NCBI GenBank assembly: GCA_029858545.1
Contig: JAOUFA010000207.1
Span: forward strand, 1 to 6,620
Source of the DNA: Betaproteobacteria bacterium
GTDB taxonomy: Bacteria > Pseudomonadota > Gammaproteobacteria > Burkholderiales > SG8-39
Direction of reading: 5' to 3'
Length of the DNA stretch: 6,620 nt
Under the pieces are notes generated by a model. The model did no database searches. It was not told where the DNA came from and worked only from the letters and a program-made list of their open reading frames with translations. Below are positions 1 to 5,743 of this stretch, one piece after another (the stretch's first letter is position 1; every line of letters begins with the position of its first letter). The position numbers and the translations under genes were made by a program.

Positions 1-1289
1 GATTCATCGAACACGGGTTCGCCGCTGGTGCTGATCCAGAATTCGCGCCCGGAATCGCTGCGCTGGCATAGCTCCAGGTCCCTGAAGGACTCGTGTGCGA
101 GCAGGCGCGCGCGGTGCGCCGCCCAGTCGTCGTCGCTGACGTTGACGTAACCGACCTCCCAGCGCGTGAGACCGAGCGTGCGCCGGCGCAGCGGCTCGCG
201 CCAGGCGGGACCGGCACCGTGCATGGAGGTGAAACGAAACTGCGGGTCCTGTTCCCAAAAGGTGTCGAATGAAAGCTCGACGAGGGAGCGAAAACGCGCT
301 TCGCTGTCGCGCAGTTGGCGATGGTCAATTTCTTGCCGGCGGATTCGTGCGGCGATGATCAAGGCGAGAACGAGCAGCAGGAACGAAGTCGCTCCGCCCG
401 CGGACCAGTATACCGAGCGTTGCTGATAGTAGTCGGCGAGTGCGATGTCGAGGGATTGTGAAATCACCACGAGCAGGCTGTACTCGGTGAGTCTTCTGAA
501 GGAATAGACGGCATCGTAGCCGTAGGTATTGCTCGGACGGATGAAATTCCCGGACTCGCGCTGAGCATCGATCAGATCGGTGATCGGAGATTTCCGCACA
601 CGCTGGATGTATTGTTCGTAGTCCCGCGAACGCAGCAGTACTCCCCCATCGGGGCGACGCAGCGTGAGTACTCCGGTCGGACCGAGATCGATCGACTCGT
701 AGATCCGGTTCAATTCGTCTGGGGCGATCGACAGTGCGATCACGCCGGCGAAGTTTCCGTCGCTGCGAAGGATCGGGCGAATGAATTGGATTCGTGTCGC
801 GCCGCTGCGCGGGTCGGCGAGAGGTCCGAGGATCTGCAACCGATCCGCCGGATTGCCACGCACGCTCTGAAAGATAACGGAATCGTACTCCGGACGCGGT
901 CCGGGCGGCTGCGGCAGCGAGTTGAACACAAGCTTCCCGGCGGTGTCCAGAACAAGAACGTCGAACTCGAATTCGTTGGAGAACGGTTTCCTGACGAGGG
1001 CGACTTCTTCGGAGAAGTGGCCCGGGGCGTCGACCCACTCCTCGCGCAGATGGCGCAGCCAGAGATCGAGGGTCCATGCGAAGCTGGAGAAGTGCGCGGC
1101 CATTGCGCGGGAGAAGTTGTCCCCCTGTCGAAAGCTCGCCTGGAGTGTCGTCTCGCGTACCGCGCGCAACTGGAAGAATATCGCCGCCCAGATGAGCGCG
1201 ATCACGATCAGCGCCGCCGTCGCAAGCAGCATGTAGATTCGGCGCATGGATGAGAATTTCGCCGTCTGCAAAAGGGCGGGCTGATTCAT
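1..1289 (-). CDS. Membrane sensor protein with periplasmic PDC/Cache-like domain and PAS domain (C-terminus beyond window)
   Basis: This reading frame stays open to the left edge; 429 codons are visible and the output domain is missing. Numbered from the ATG at 1289, it has a short cytoplasmic tail, a first membrane helix at about residues 18-39 (IYMLLATAALIVIALIWAAI), a periplasmic region of about 250 residues, a second helix at about 295-314 (WSAGGATSFLLLVLALIIAA), then RDSEARFRSLVE, a typical PAS-domain opening. The periplasmic part contains FDVLVLDTAGKLVFNS and, later, GVIALSIAPDEL followed by DLGPTGVLTLRRPDGGVLLRS, a pattern common in double-Cache (PDC) ligand sensors of diguanylate cyclases and histidine kinases. 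It probably senses a small extracellular ligand and signals through a GGDEF, EAL or kinase domain outside the window; which one cannot be told. A second in-frame ATG at 1247 (MRRIYMLL) removes 14 residues and is nearly as plausible; neither start has a clear Shine-Dalgarno. It lies 63 nt downstream of the VWA gene on the same strand. Confidence 0.8.
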   Translation of the reverse strand, partial: MNQPALLQTAKFSSMRRIYMLLATAALIVIALIWAAIFFQLRAVRETTLQASFRQGDNFSRAMAAHFSSFAWTLDLWLRHLREEWVDAPGHFSEEVALVRKPFSNEFEFDVLVLDTAGKLVFNSLPQPPGPRPEYDSVIFQSVRGNPADRLQILGPLADPRSGATRIQFIRPILRSDGNFAGVIALSIAPDELNRIYESIDLGPTGVLTLRRPDGGVLLRSRDYEQYIQRVRKSPITDLIDAQRESGNFIRPSNTYGYDAVYSFRRLTEYSLLVVISQSLDIALADYYQQRSVYWSAGGATSFLLLVLALIIAARIRRQEIDHRQLRDSEARFRSLVELSFDTFWEQDPQFRFTSMHGAGPAWREPLRRRTLGLTRWEVGYVNVSDDDWAAHRARLLAHESFRDLELCQRSDSGREFWISTSGEPVFDE

Positions 1290-1314
1290 CGTGCGCGGGC
1301 AGGCGTGCGGCTCA

Positions 1315-1349
1315 GGGAACGTTTTGCGGCAACCGGCGCTGCCGTTCCC
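1315..1349 (-). repeat. Imperfect hairpin between the VWA gene and the sensor gene
   Basis: A 35-nt segment begins 3 nt after the VWA stop codon. Its ends, GGGAACG and CGTTCCC in minus-strand sense, are perfect inverted copies, and a smaller GGCA/TGCC pair can form inside. No run of T follows it on the minus strand, so it is not a standard intrinsic terminator. It could attenuate transcription, protect the 3' end of the moxR-VWA transcript, or be incidental in GC-rich DNA. Confidence 0.4.
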
Positions 1350-1352
1350 GGG

Positions 1353-2525
1353 CTATTTCGCCAACGCCCGCATGGCGCGCTCCAGACCCTGCAGCGTGGT
1401 CGGATACATACGTCCGCCCATCAGTTCCTTCATGATCTGGATCGACTGGCGGTAATTCCAGATCTCCTCGGGTTCGGGATTGAGCCAGGCGCATTTTGGG
1501 TACACATCGGTGATGCGCCGGATCCACACCGCGCCGGATTCCTCGTTGAAATACTCGATCGATCCGCCCGGCTGCAGGACTTCGTAGGGACTCATGGTCG
1601 CATCGCCGACGAAGACCACCTTGTAGTCGTTTCCGTATTTGTGCAGCAAGTCGATCGTGCGGGTACGTTCGGCGTGCCGGCGCCGGTTGTCCTTCCATAC
1701 AAAGTCGTAGAGGCAGTTGTGGAAATAGAAGAATTCCAGGTGCTTGAATTCCGTCTTGGCTGCGGAAAAGAGCTCCTCGGCGAGCTTGACGTGGTCGTCC
1801 ATCGTCCCGCCGATATCCATGAGCATCAGTACCTTGACCGTGTTACGGCGCTCGGCGCGCATGTGGATGTCGAGATAGGCCTTCTTCGCGGTCGAATTGA
1901 TGGTGGTGTCGAGGTCGAATTCCTCGGGGGCGCCCTCGCGGGCGAAGCGCCGCAGCCTGCGCAGTGCGATCTTGAGGTTGCGCGTACCGAGTTCGAGCGT
2001 GTCGTCCAGATTGCGGAACTCGCGCTGATCCCAGACCTTCACCGCGCTTCGGTTGCGCGACCTGTCCTGGCCGATGCGGATGCCTTCTGGATTGTAGCCA
2101 TAGGCGCCAAAGGGCGACGTGCCGGCTGTGCCGATCCATTTGCTGCCGCCCTGGTGGCGCTCCTTTTGTTCTTCGAGACGCTGCTTGAGCGTTTCCATGA
2201 GCTTTTCCCAGCCGCCGAGCGCCTGAATTTGCTGCTTCTCCTCCTCGCTGAGTGTCAGTTCCACCTGCTTGAGCAACCACTCGAGCGGGATTTGCGATTC
2301 AATGCCGGGGACGGACTCGACGCCCTGCCAGAATTCGGCGAAGGCGCGATCGAACTTGTCGAAATTGGTCTCGTCCTTGATGAGCGCTGCGCGCGAGAGG
2401 TAGTAGAAGTCATCGACCGAGGGACCGATCACGCCCTTTTCCAGGGCTTCGAGCAAAGTCAGGTACTCCTTGATCGAGACCGGGAGCTTGTGGCTCTTCA
2501 GCTTGTAGAAGAATTCGATCAGCAC
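1353..2525 (-). CDS. CoxE-like VWA-domain protein, partner of MoxR ATPase
   Basis: A 390-residue cytoplasmic protein without signal peptide or membrane helix. Residues 1-130 are helical and charged (start VLIEFFYKLKSHKLP; LSEEEKQQIQALGGWEKLM at 92-110), followed by a Gly/aromatic linker (about 131-150) and a C-terminal VWA domain. The metal-site (MIDAS) motif is D237-I-G-G-T241-M instead of the usual DxSxS; VVFVGDATMSP around D308 and HLEFFYFHNCLYDFVW at 262-277 fit the CoxE/COG3552 branch. VWA proteins of this type work with MoxR AAA+ ATPases as remodelling or cofactor-insertion factors, as in CoxD/CoxE, NorQ/NorD and CbbQ/CbbO. The gene lies 27 nt downstream of moxR on the same strand, so the two are surely co-transcribed. 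The start is GTG at 2525; between the in-frame moxR stop and this GTG there is no in-frame ATG, GTG or TTG, so the start is well determined although no strong Shine-Dalgarno is visible. The substrate is unknown. Confidence 0.9.
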   Translation of the reverse strand: MLIEFFYKLKSHKLPVSIKEYLTLLEALEKGVIGPSVDDFYYLSRAALIKDETNFDKFDRAFAEFWQGVESVPGIESQIPLEWLLKQVELTLSEEEKQQIQALGGWEKLMETLKQRLEEQKERHQGGSKWIGTAGTSPFGAYGYNPEGIRIGQDRSRNRSAVKVWDQREFRNLDDTLELGTRNLKIALRRLRRFAREGAPEEFDLDTTINSTAKKAYLDIHMRAERRNTVKVLMLMDIGGTMDDHVKLAEELFSAAKTEFKHLEFFYFHNCLYDFVWKDNRRRHAERTRTIDLLHKYGNDYKVVFVGDATMSPYEVLQPGGSIEYFNEESGAVWIRRITDVYPKCAWLNPEPEEIWNYRQSIQIMKELMGGRMYPTTLQGLERAMRALAK

Positions 2526-2552
2526 GCGCTGGTCCGGACTGATGAGGGTTTG

Positions 2553-3398
2553 TCAGGCGCCCTTGGCGCGCGTCATGAACACCAGGCGCTCGAACAGGTG
2601 TACGTCCTGCTCGTTCTTCAGCAGCGCGCCGTGCAGCGGCGGGATGATGGTCTTCCTGTCCTTGGAGCGCAGCGCTTCGGGAGAAATATCCTCGGCGAGA
2701 AGCAATTTCAGCCAGTCGAGCAGTTCCGAGGTGGAGGGCTTCTTCTTCAGGCCGGGCACTTCGCGCATTTCGAAGAAGACCTCCATTGCCTCGCGCAGGA
2801 GCGACTTCTTCAGATTCGGGAAGTGCACATCGATGATCTTCTGCATCGTTTCCTTGTCGGGGAAACGGATATAGTGAAAGAAACAGCGGCGCAGGAAGGC
2901 ATCGGGCAGTTCCTTTTCGTTATTCGAGGTGATGAACACGATCGGGCGGTGTTTCGCCTTCACCAGCTCCCGCGTTTCATACACGTAGAACTCCATGCGA
3001 TCGAGTTCGCGCAGCAGGTCGTTCGGAAATTCGATGTCGGCCTTGTCGACTTCGTCGATCAACAGCACTACCTGCGTATCGGCGGTAAAAGCCTGCCACA
3101 GCATGCCCTTCAGGATGTAATGATGGATGTCGTGCACGCGCGGGTCGCCGAGTTGCGAGTCGCGTAGGCGGCTGACCGCGTCATACTCGTACAGTCCCTG
3201 CTGGGCTTTGGTGGTCGACTTGATATGCCACTCGAGCAACGGCATGCCCAGAGCCTGCGCGACTTCTACGGCAAGCATGGTCTTGCCGGTGCCCGGCTCG
3301 CCCTTGATGAGCAGCGGCCGTTGCAGCGCGATGGCGGCGTTGACGGCGAGCATCAGGTCTTCGGTGGCGACGTAATCGGCGGTGCCGGTAAAGCGCAT
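2553..3398 (-). CDS. MoxR-family AAA+ ATPase
   Basis: A 281-residue soluble AAA+ ATPase, normal length for compact MoxR proteins. Walker A is GEPGTGKT at 33-40; Walker B is VVLLIDEVDKAD at 110-121, with D115 and E116 for Mg2+ binding and hydrolysis; sensor 1 lies at FITSNNEKELPDAF (155-168), followed by the R170-R171 pair expected at the arginine-finger position. The C-terminal lid is helical (about 181-281). MoxR ATPases form rings that use ATP to remodel a client protein, usually through a VWA adaptor, and help activate metalloenzymes or assemble envelope complexes. The adaptor here is the VWA gene directly downstream. The ATG at 3398 is the natural start: MRFTGTADYVATEDL matches the usual family N-terminus. 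No strong Shine-Dalgarno precedes it. Upstream is a divergent intergenic region shared with two cytochrome c genes. Confidence 0.93.
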   Translation of the reverse strand: MRFTGTADYVATEDLMLAVNAAIALQRPLLIKGEPGTGKTMLAVEVAQALGMPLLEWHIKSTTKAQQGLYEYDAVSRLRDSQLGDPRVHDIHHYILKGMLWQAFTADTQVVLLIDEVDKADIEFPNDLLRELDRMEFYVYETRELVKAKHRPIVFITSNNEKELPDAFLRRCFFHYIRFPDKETMQKIIDVHFPNLKKSLLREAMEVFFEMREVPGLKKKPSTSELLDWLKLLLAEDISPEALRSKDRKTIIPPLHGALLKNEQDVHLFERLVFMTRAKGA

Positions 3399-3435
3399 GG
3401 CGGGTATTCTCGCAGGAGTGTTGGGACCAGCTGCG

Positions 3436-3464
3436 ATTGTACCCGTGTGGGCAGCCCAGGAAAC
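3436..3464 (-). promoter_or_regulatory. Candidate sigma70 promoter for moxR-VWA
   Basis: Reading the minus strand, a TACAAT -10 box (3441-3436) matches the TATAAT consensus at five of six positions. Seventeen nt upstream is GTTTCC (3464-3459), a poor -35 match. The implied transcript start lies about 30 nt before the moxR ATG. The -10 is good, the -35 weak, so an activator or a different -35 may be involved. Confidence 0.4.
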
Positions 3465-3490
3465 CCGCCTGCGGTGGCGCGCAACGAAGG

Positions 3491-3519
3491 TTGAGAGCCG
3501 AGTGGCATTCCGCTAGAAT
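3491..3519 (+). promoter_or_regulatory. Sigma70-type promoter for the two cytochrome c genes
   Basis: TTGAGA (3491-3496) and TAGAAT (3514-3519) are separated by exactly 17 nt. Each box differs little from the TTGACA/TATAAT consensus (one mismatch in each). The predicted start at about 3526 leaves a leader of under 30 nt before the ATG at 3554, which argues against a long regulatory leader. This is the clearest promoter in the window. Confidence 0.7.
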
Positions 3520-3553
3520 CGCGCGGTTTCGACCTTCAGGCAGATTGGACAGC

Positions 3554-3898
3554 ATGCAAAAACGCGCGATTCAGAGTGTATTGGCGGTCCTCCTCGTTGC
3601 GGGCATGGCGACGTCCGGCGCGCTGGCCCAGCAGTCCGGCGGCAATGCGGAAGCCGCACGCGGCAAGACTTCCATGTGTATTGGATGCCACGGCATTCCC
3701 GGCTACAGGACCGCGTATCCCGAGGTGTATCAAGTGCCCAAGATCGCCGGCCAGCAACCGGCATATATCGTGAATGCGTTGAAGGCCTATCAATCCGGCC
3801 AGCGCAGTCACCCTTCGATGCGCGGGATCGCCGCGGGGTTGACCGAGCAGGACATGGCCGACCTTGCGGCCTACTATGGTGGTGGAGGCCAACAATGA
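3554..3898 (+). CDS. Small periplasmic monoheme cytochrome c (class I, c553-like), first of a pair
   Basis: A 114-residue secreted cytochrome. A Sec signal peptide (MQKRAIQSVLAVLLVAGMAT...ALA) is probably cleaved after A25, leaving about 89 residues, a normal size for a single-heme class I cytochrome. The heme attachment motif is C42-I-G-C45-H46; H46 is the proximal ligand and M89 in HPSMRGIA is the likely distal ligand. LTEQDMADLAAYY (96-108) is the classic C-terminal helix packing on the heme. It should carry electrons in the periplasm, but the partner cannot be read from the sequence. The frame is open upstream to 3437, but the signal peptide and the promoter at 3491-3519 place the start at the ATG at 3554. 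The Shine-Dalgarno is weak (AGGCAG about 10 nt upstream). It overlaps the next cytochrome gene by 4 nt (ATGA). The protein ends in a four-glycine run and QQ. Confidence 0.92.
   Translation: MQKRAIQSVLAVLLVAGMATSGALAQQSGGNAEAARGKTSMCIGCHGIPGYRTAYPEVYQVPKIAGQQPAYIVNALKAYQSGQRSHPSMRGIAAGLTEQDMADLAAYYGGGGQQ
3884..3888 (+). promoter_or_regulatory. Strong ribosome binding site for the second cytochrome, inside the first gene
   Basis: GGAGG lies 6 nt before the ATG at 3895. It is embedded in the Gly codons GGT GGT GGA GGC that end the upstream cytochrome. Together with the ATGA overlap it fixes the start of the second gene and suggests coupled translation. Confidence 0.8.
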
Positions 3899-4230
3899 GG
3901 CGCGTTCTGATCGTCACCGCGGCGGCGGTGCTGGGATTCACGGCGCAGGCCGTGTCGGCGAGGGGCAATGCCGAGGCGGGTAAGGGCAAGGCGACCGTGT
4001 GCGCGGCGTGTCACGGCGCGGATGGTGCGAAGCCGATTGCGCCCGAACAGCCGATTCTTTCGGGGCAATATCCCGATTACTTGGCGAAGGCATTGAACGA
4101 CTACAAATCGGGTAAGCGCAATAACCCGATCATGAAGGGGTTCGCGGGACAACTCTCGAGCCAGGATATCGAGGACTTGGCGGCGTGGTTCTCCAGTCAA
4201 CCCGCAATGCTGAGCACGGTACACCGATGA
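3895..4230 (+). CDS. Small periplasmic monoheme cytochrome c (class I, c553-like), second of a pair
   Basis: A 111-residue secreted cytochrome paralogous to its upstream neighbour. The signal peptide (MRRVLIVTAAAVLGFTAQAVSA) is probably cleaved after A22. The heme motif is C36-A-A-C39-H40; M80 in NNPIMKGFA is the likely distal ligand; LSSQDIEDLAAWFSSQ (87-102) forms the C-terminal heme-packing helix. The sequence GNAEAGKGKATVCAACHGADG is typical of the halves of cytochrome c4 and of c553 proteins. The pair therefore resembles a cytochrome c4 split into two separate one-heme proteins, which might act together. The start at 3895 is set by the ATGA overlap and the GGAGG site; an in-frame extension upstream would run inside the first cytochrome and lose the signal peptide. 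A terminator follows 40 nt after the stop, so the cytochrome transcript probably has only these two genes. Confidence 0.92.
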   Translation: MRRVLIVTAAAVLGFTAQAVSARGNAEAGKGKATVCAACHGADGAKPIAPEQPILSGQYPDYLAKALNDYKSGKRNNPIMKGFAGQLSSQDIEDLAAWFSSQPAMLSTVHR

Positions 4231-4270
4231 GGCGTGCTCGCCGGGGCGGATAGCCGCGGCGGCGGACAAG

Positions 4271-4305
4271 CAAGGCCGTCCGGTATCTTGTTCCGGACGG
4301 CCTTG
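4271..4305. terminator. Hairpin terminator between convergent genes
   Basis: CAAGGCCGTCCGG (4271-4283) and CCGGACGGCCTTG (4293-4305) are perfect 13-bp inverted repeats around a 9-nt loop. On the plus strand a modest T-containing tail (TTACTTTC) follows, so it fits best as a terminator for the cytochrome genes. On the minus strand it directly abuts the TAA of the DUF1841 gene, but the tail there is not T-rich. It most likely serves both directions. Confidence 0.8.
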
Positions 4306-4737
4306 TTACTTTCTGGACTGCTGCGCCAGGCGTTCGAGGTAGGCGGCGCCGTCGGGCGGCATGCCCTGGCGTTGCGATTGCCAGACCATTTCGGCGAGAC
4401 ATTCGATCGCATCGTGCAGGGCCGCATGGCGCTCTCCCCGACGCGCCATGATCGCGGCAAAATGGTTTCTGACTCCCGCGGGTTGGTCTATCGAAAGCTG
4501 CTCCTCGAGCGCGACATGCAGGCTCAGGTGCAAGAAGGGATTGGTCACGCCCAGTTCGGGAAAATACTCCTGTGCCGCGTAGCGTTCCGGGGCACCGAGC
4601 ATTGCATGGTATTCCGGGTGCAGCAGGATCGCGTCGAGCGCGAGGGTCTGCGCACCCTCGATGGGCTCGCCGGAGCAGTAGCGACGCCAGGTCTCGAAAA
4701 AGAAGTCGCGCACCTGATCGCGCGTCGGATTGAACAT
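4306..4737 (-). CDS. DUF1841 family protein
   Basis: A 143-residue soluble protein of unknown function. I recognise the family from its opening (MFNPTRDQVRDFFFETWRRY), LLHPEYHAML around 38-47 and NPFLHLSLHVALEEQ at 66-80; it occurs mainly in beta- and gammaproteobacteria. No signal peptide or membrane helix is present, so it should be cytoplasmic. Three HxxxH motifs stand out: H40/H44, H70/H74 and H104/H108, each in a likely helix, with acidic residues nearby (E42, E78-E79, D109). That layout would suit a metal site in a helical bundle, but this is inference. It is the last gene of the pyrD-rsxB-nth run: its ATG shares one base with the nth stop (TGATG), so translation is probably coupled. 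AAGGAAAG about a dozen nt upstream is a weak Shine-Dalgarno. The frame is open far upstream, antisense-like within nth, which is a high-GC artefact. Confidence 0.9.
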   Translation of the reverse strand: MFNPTRDQVRDFFFETWRRYCSGEPIEGAQTLALDAILLHPEYHAMLGAPERYAAQEYFPELGVTNPFLHLSLHVALEEQLSIDQPAGVRNHFAAIMARRGERHAALHDAIECLAEMVWQSQRQGMPPDGAAYLERLAQQSRK

Positions 4738-5372
4738 CAGGCCGGGTTCTTTCCTTTGTAAGCGCACAGATCGCGAATCGAGCACTGCGGGCAGCGGGGC
4801 TTGCGCGCGGTACAGACATAGCGCCCATGCAGAATCAGCCAATGGTGCGCGTTCTGGAGAAACTCCGCCGGAGTGAACTTGAGAAGTTTCCGCTCGACCT
4901 CGGCGGGGTCTTTGCCGGGAGCGAGCCCGGTGCGGTTGGCGACGCGAAAGATATGCGTGTCGACTGCCACGGTGGGATGGCCAAAGGCGGTATTGAGCAG
5001 CACGTTGGCGGTCTTGCGTCCGACACCGGGCAGGCGTTCCAGCGCGGCGCGATCGGCGGGCACCTCGCCGCCGTGCTCGGCGATGAGCATGTTCGACAGT
5101 GCGACGACGTTTCTTGCCTTGGTGCGATAGAGCCCGATGCTGCGAATGTAAGTCTCCAGTCCCTCGACACCGAGATCGGCAATGGCATGCGCAGTGCTGG
5201 CAACCGGAAAGAGCCGGGCAGTCGCGAGATTCACGGATTTGTCGGTCGCCTGCGCGGAGAGCACCACCGCGACCAGCAGCTCGAAAGGCGTACCATAGAC
5301 AAGCTCGGTGGTCGGATGCGGATTCGCCTCGCGCAGACGGCGATAGATCTCCAGGCGTCGCGCGGGATTCAT
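4737..5372 (-). CDS. nth: Endonuclease III (DNA glycosylase/AP lyase)
   Basis: A 211-residue base-excision repair enzyme that removes oxidised pyrimidines and cleaves the abasic site by beta-elimination. It has the same length as the E. coli enzyme, and the key residues fall at the same numbers. The helix-hairpin-helix LPGVGRK (114-120) carries catalytic K120; VAVDTHIFR holds catalytic D138; the [4Fe-4S] loop is C187-x6-C194-x2-C197-x5-C203. LLVAVVLSAQATDKSVN (32-48) is the conserved N-terminal segment. It is intact and should be active in the nucleoid. The ATG at 5372 overlaps the ferredoxin stop by 4 nt (ATGA), and no separate Shine-Dalgarno is visible, so initiation probably relies on coupling. 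An in-frame extension upstream lies inside the ferredoxin gene and is not part of the protein. The rsx-nth linkage is also known from E. coli. Confidence 0.97.
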   Translation of the reverse strand: MNPARRLEIYRRLREANPHPTTELVYGTPFELLVAVVLSAQATDKSVNLATARLFPVASTAHAIADLGVEGLETYIRSIGLYRTKARNVVALSNMLIAEHGGEVPADRAALERLPGVGRKTANVLLNTAFGHPTVAVDTHIFRVANRTGLAPGKDPAEVERKLLKFTPAEFLQNAHHWLILHGRYVCTARKPRCPQCSIRDLCAYKGKNPA

Positions 5373-5743
5373 CGGGCGCGGGTGGCGCGCTTTGCCTGCG
5401 CGCGCTTGAGCGCAGCGTCGACCAGCGCGCGCCGATCGTAGGCCGGGCCGAAGTCTGCCCGCCGGCGGTGCGCGAGGCGCGCCTGGCGCTTGCGGCCGCG
5501 CTCGCGCGCCTGGGCTGCGTCTTTCGCGGTCCAGATCCTTTTCTCGGCGGGCAGAGGAAGCATCTCGATGCAATCCGCGGGGCAGGGCGGCAGGCATAGT
5601 TTGCAGCCCGTGCACCAGGGTTCGACGACCGTATGCAAGTAGCGGTTCGCTCCCACGATCGCGTCGACCGGGCAGGCATCCAGGCACAGCGTGCAGCCGA
5701 TGCAGCGCGATTCATCGACGACCGCGACGGTGTCGCGCTTCAC
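5369..5743 (-). CDS. RsxB/RnfB-like 2[4Fe-4S] ferredoxin, short form
   Basis: A 124-residue protein with two bacterial ferredoxin motifs: C14-x2-C17-x2-C20-x3-C24-P and C44-x2-C47-x2-C50-x3-C54-P, each expected to bind one [4Fe-4S] cluster. The segment CIGCTLCLDACPVDAIVGA and the following LHTVVEPWCTGCKLC match RnfB/RsxB proteins. RnfB of the Rnf complex normally has an N-terminal membrane anchor and a further Fe-S domain (E. coli RsxB is about 190 residues); both are absent here. The last 45 residues are very basic (about 16 Arg/Lys). No other rnf/rsx genes are in the window, so it may be a stand-alone electron carrier. The GTG at 5743 is chosen because it overlaps the pyrD stop as GTGA and has GGAG 7 nt upstream. 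Upstream extension would lie in the wrong frame of pyrD. The gene overlaps nth by 4 nt. Confidence 0.88.
   Translation of the reverse strand: MKRDTVAVVDESRCIGCTLCLDACPVDAIVGANRYLHTVVEPWCTGCKLCLPPCPADCIEMLPLPAEKRIWTAKDAAQARERGRKRQARLAHRRRADFGPAYDRRALVDAALKRAQAKRATRAR

Noticed and set aside
325..1077. A 250-codon minus-strand frame inside the sensor gene
   Set aside because: It is an offset frame of the sensor; only the continuous frame from 1289 gives membrane helices, Cache-like and PAS features.
1305..3167. A 620-codon open frame on the plus strand opposite the VWA and moxR genes
   Set aside because: It is antisense to two genes with clear motifs, and its product is a low-complexity mix rich in L, V, E, F and R typical of reading GC-biased codons backwards. 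No domain is recognisable and no start signal is convincing.
3437..3553. N-terminal extension of the first cytochrome
   Set aside because: It would lie across the promoter and put the signal peptide inside the protein; the ATG at 3554 gives a standard secreted cytochrome.
4738..5715. Long in-frame extension upstream of the DUF1841 protein, running through nth and the ferredoxin gene
   Set aside because: The extension is an alternative frame of nth and rsxB, Arg/Ala/Ser-rich and without domains; the family start MFNPTRDQ and the TGATG junction place the real start at 4737.
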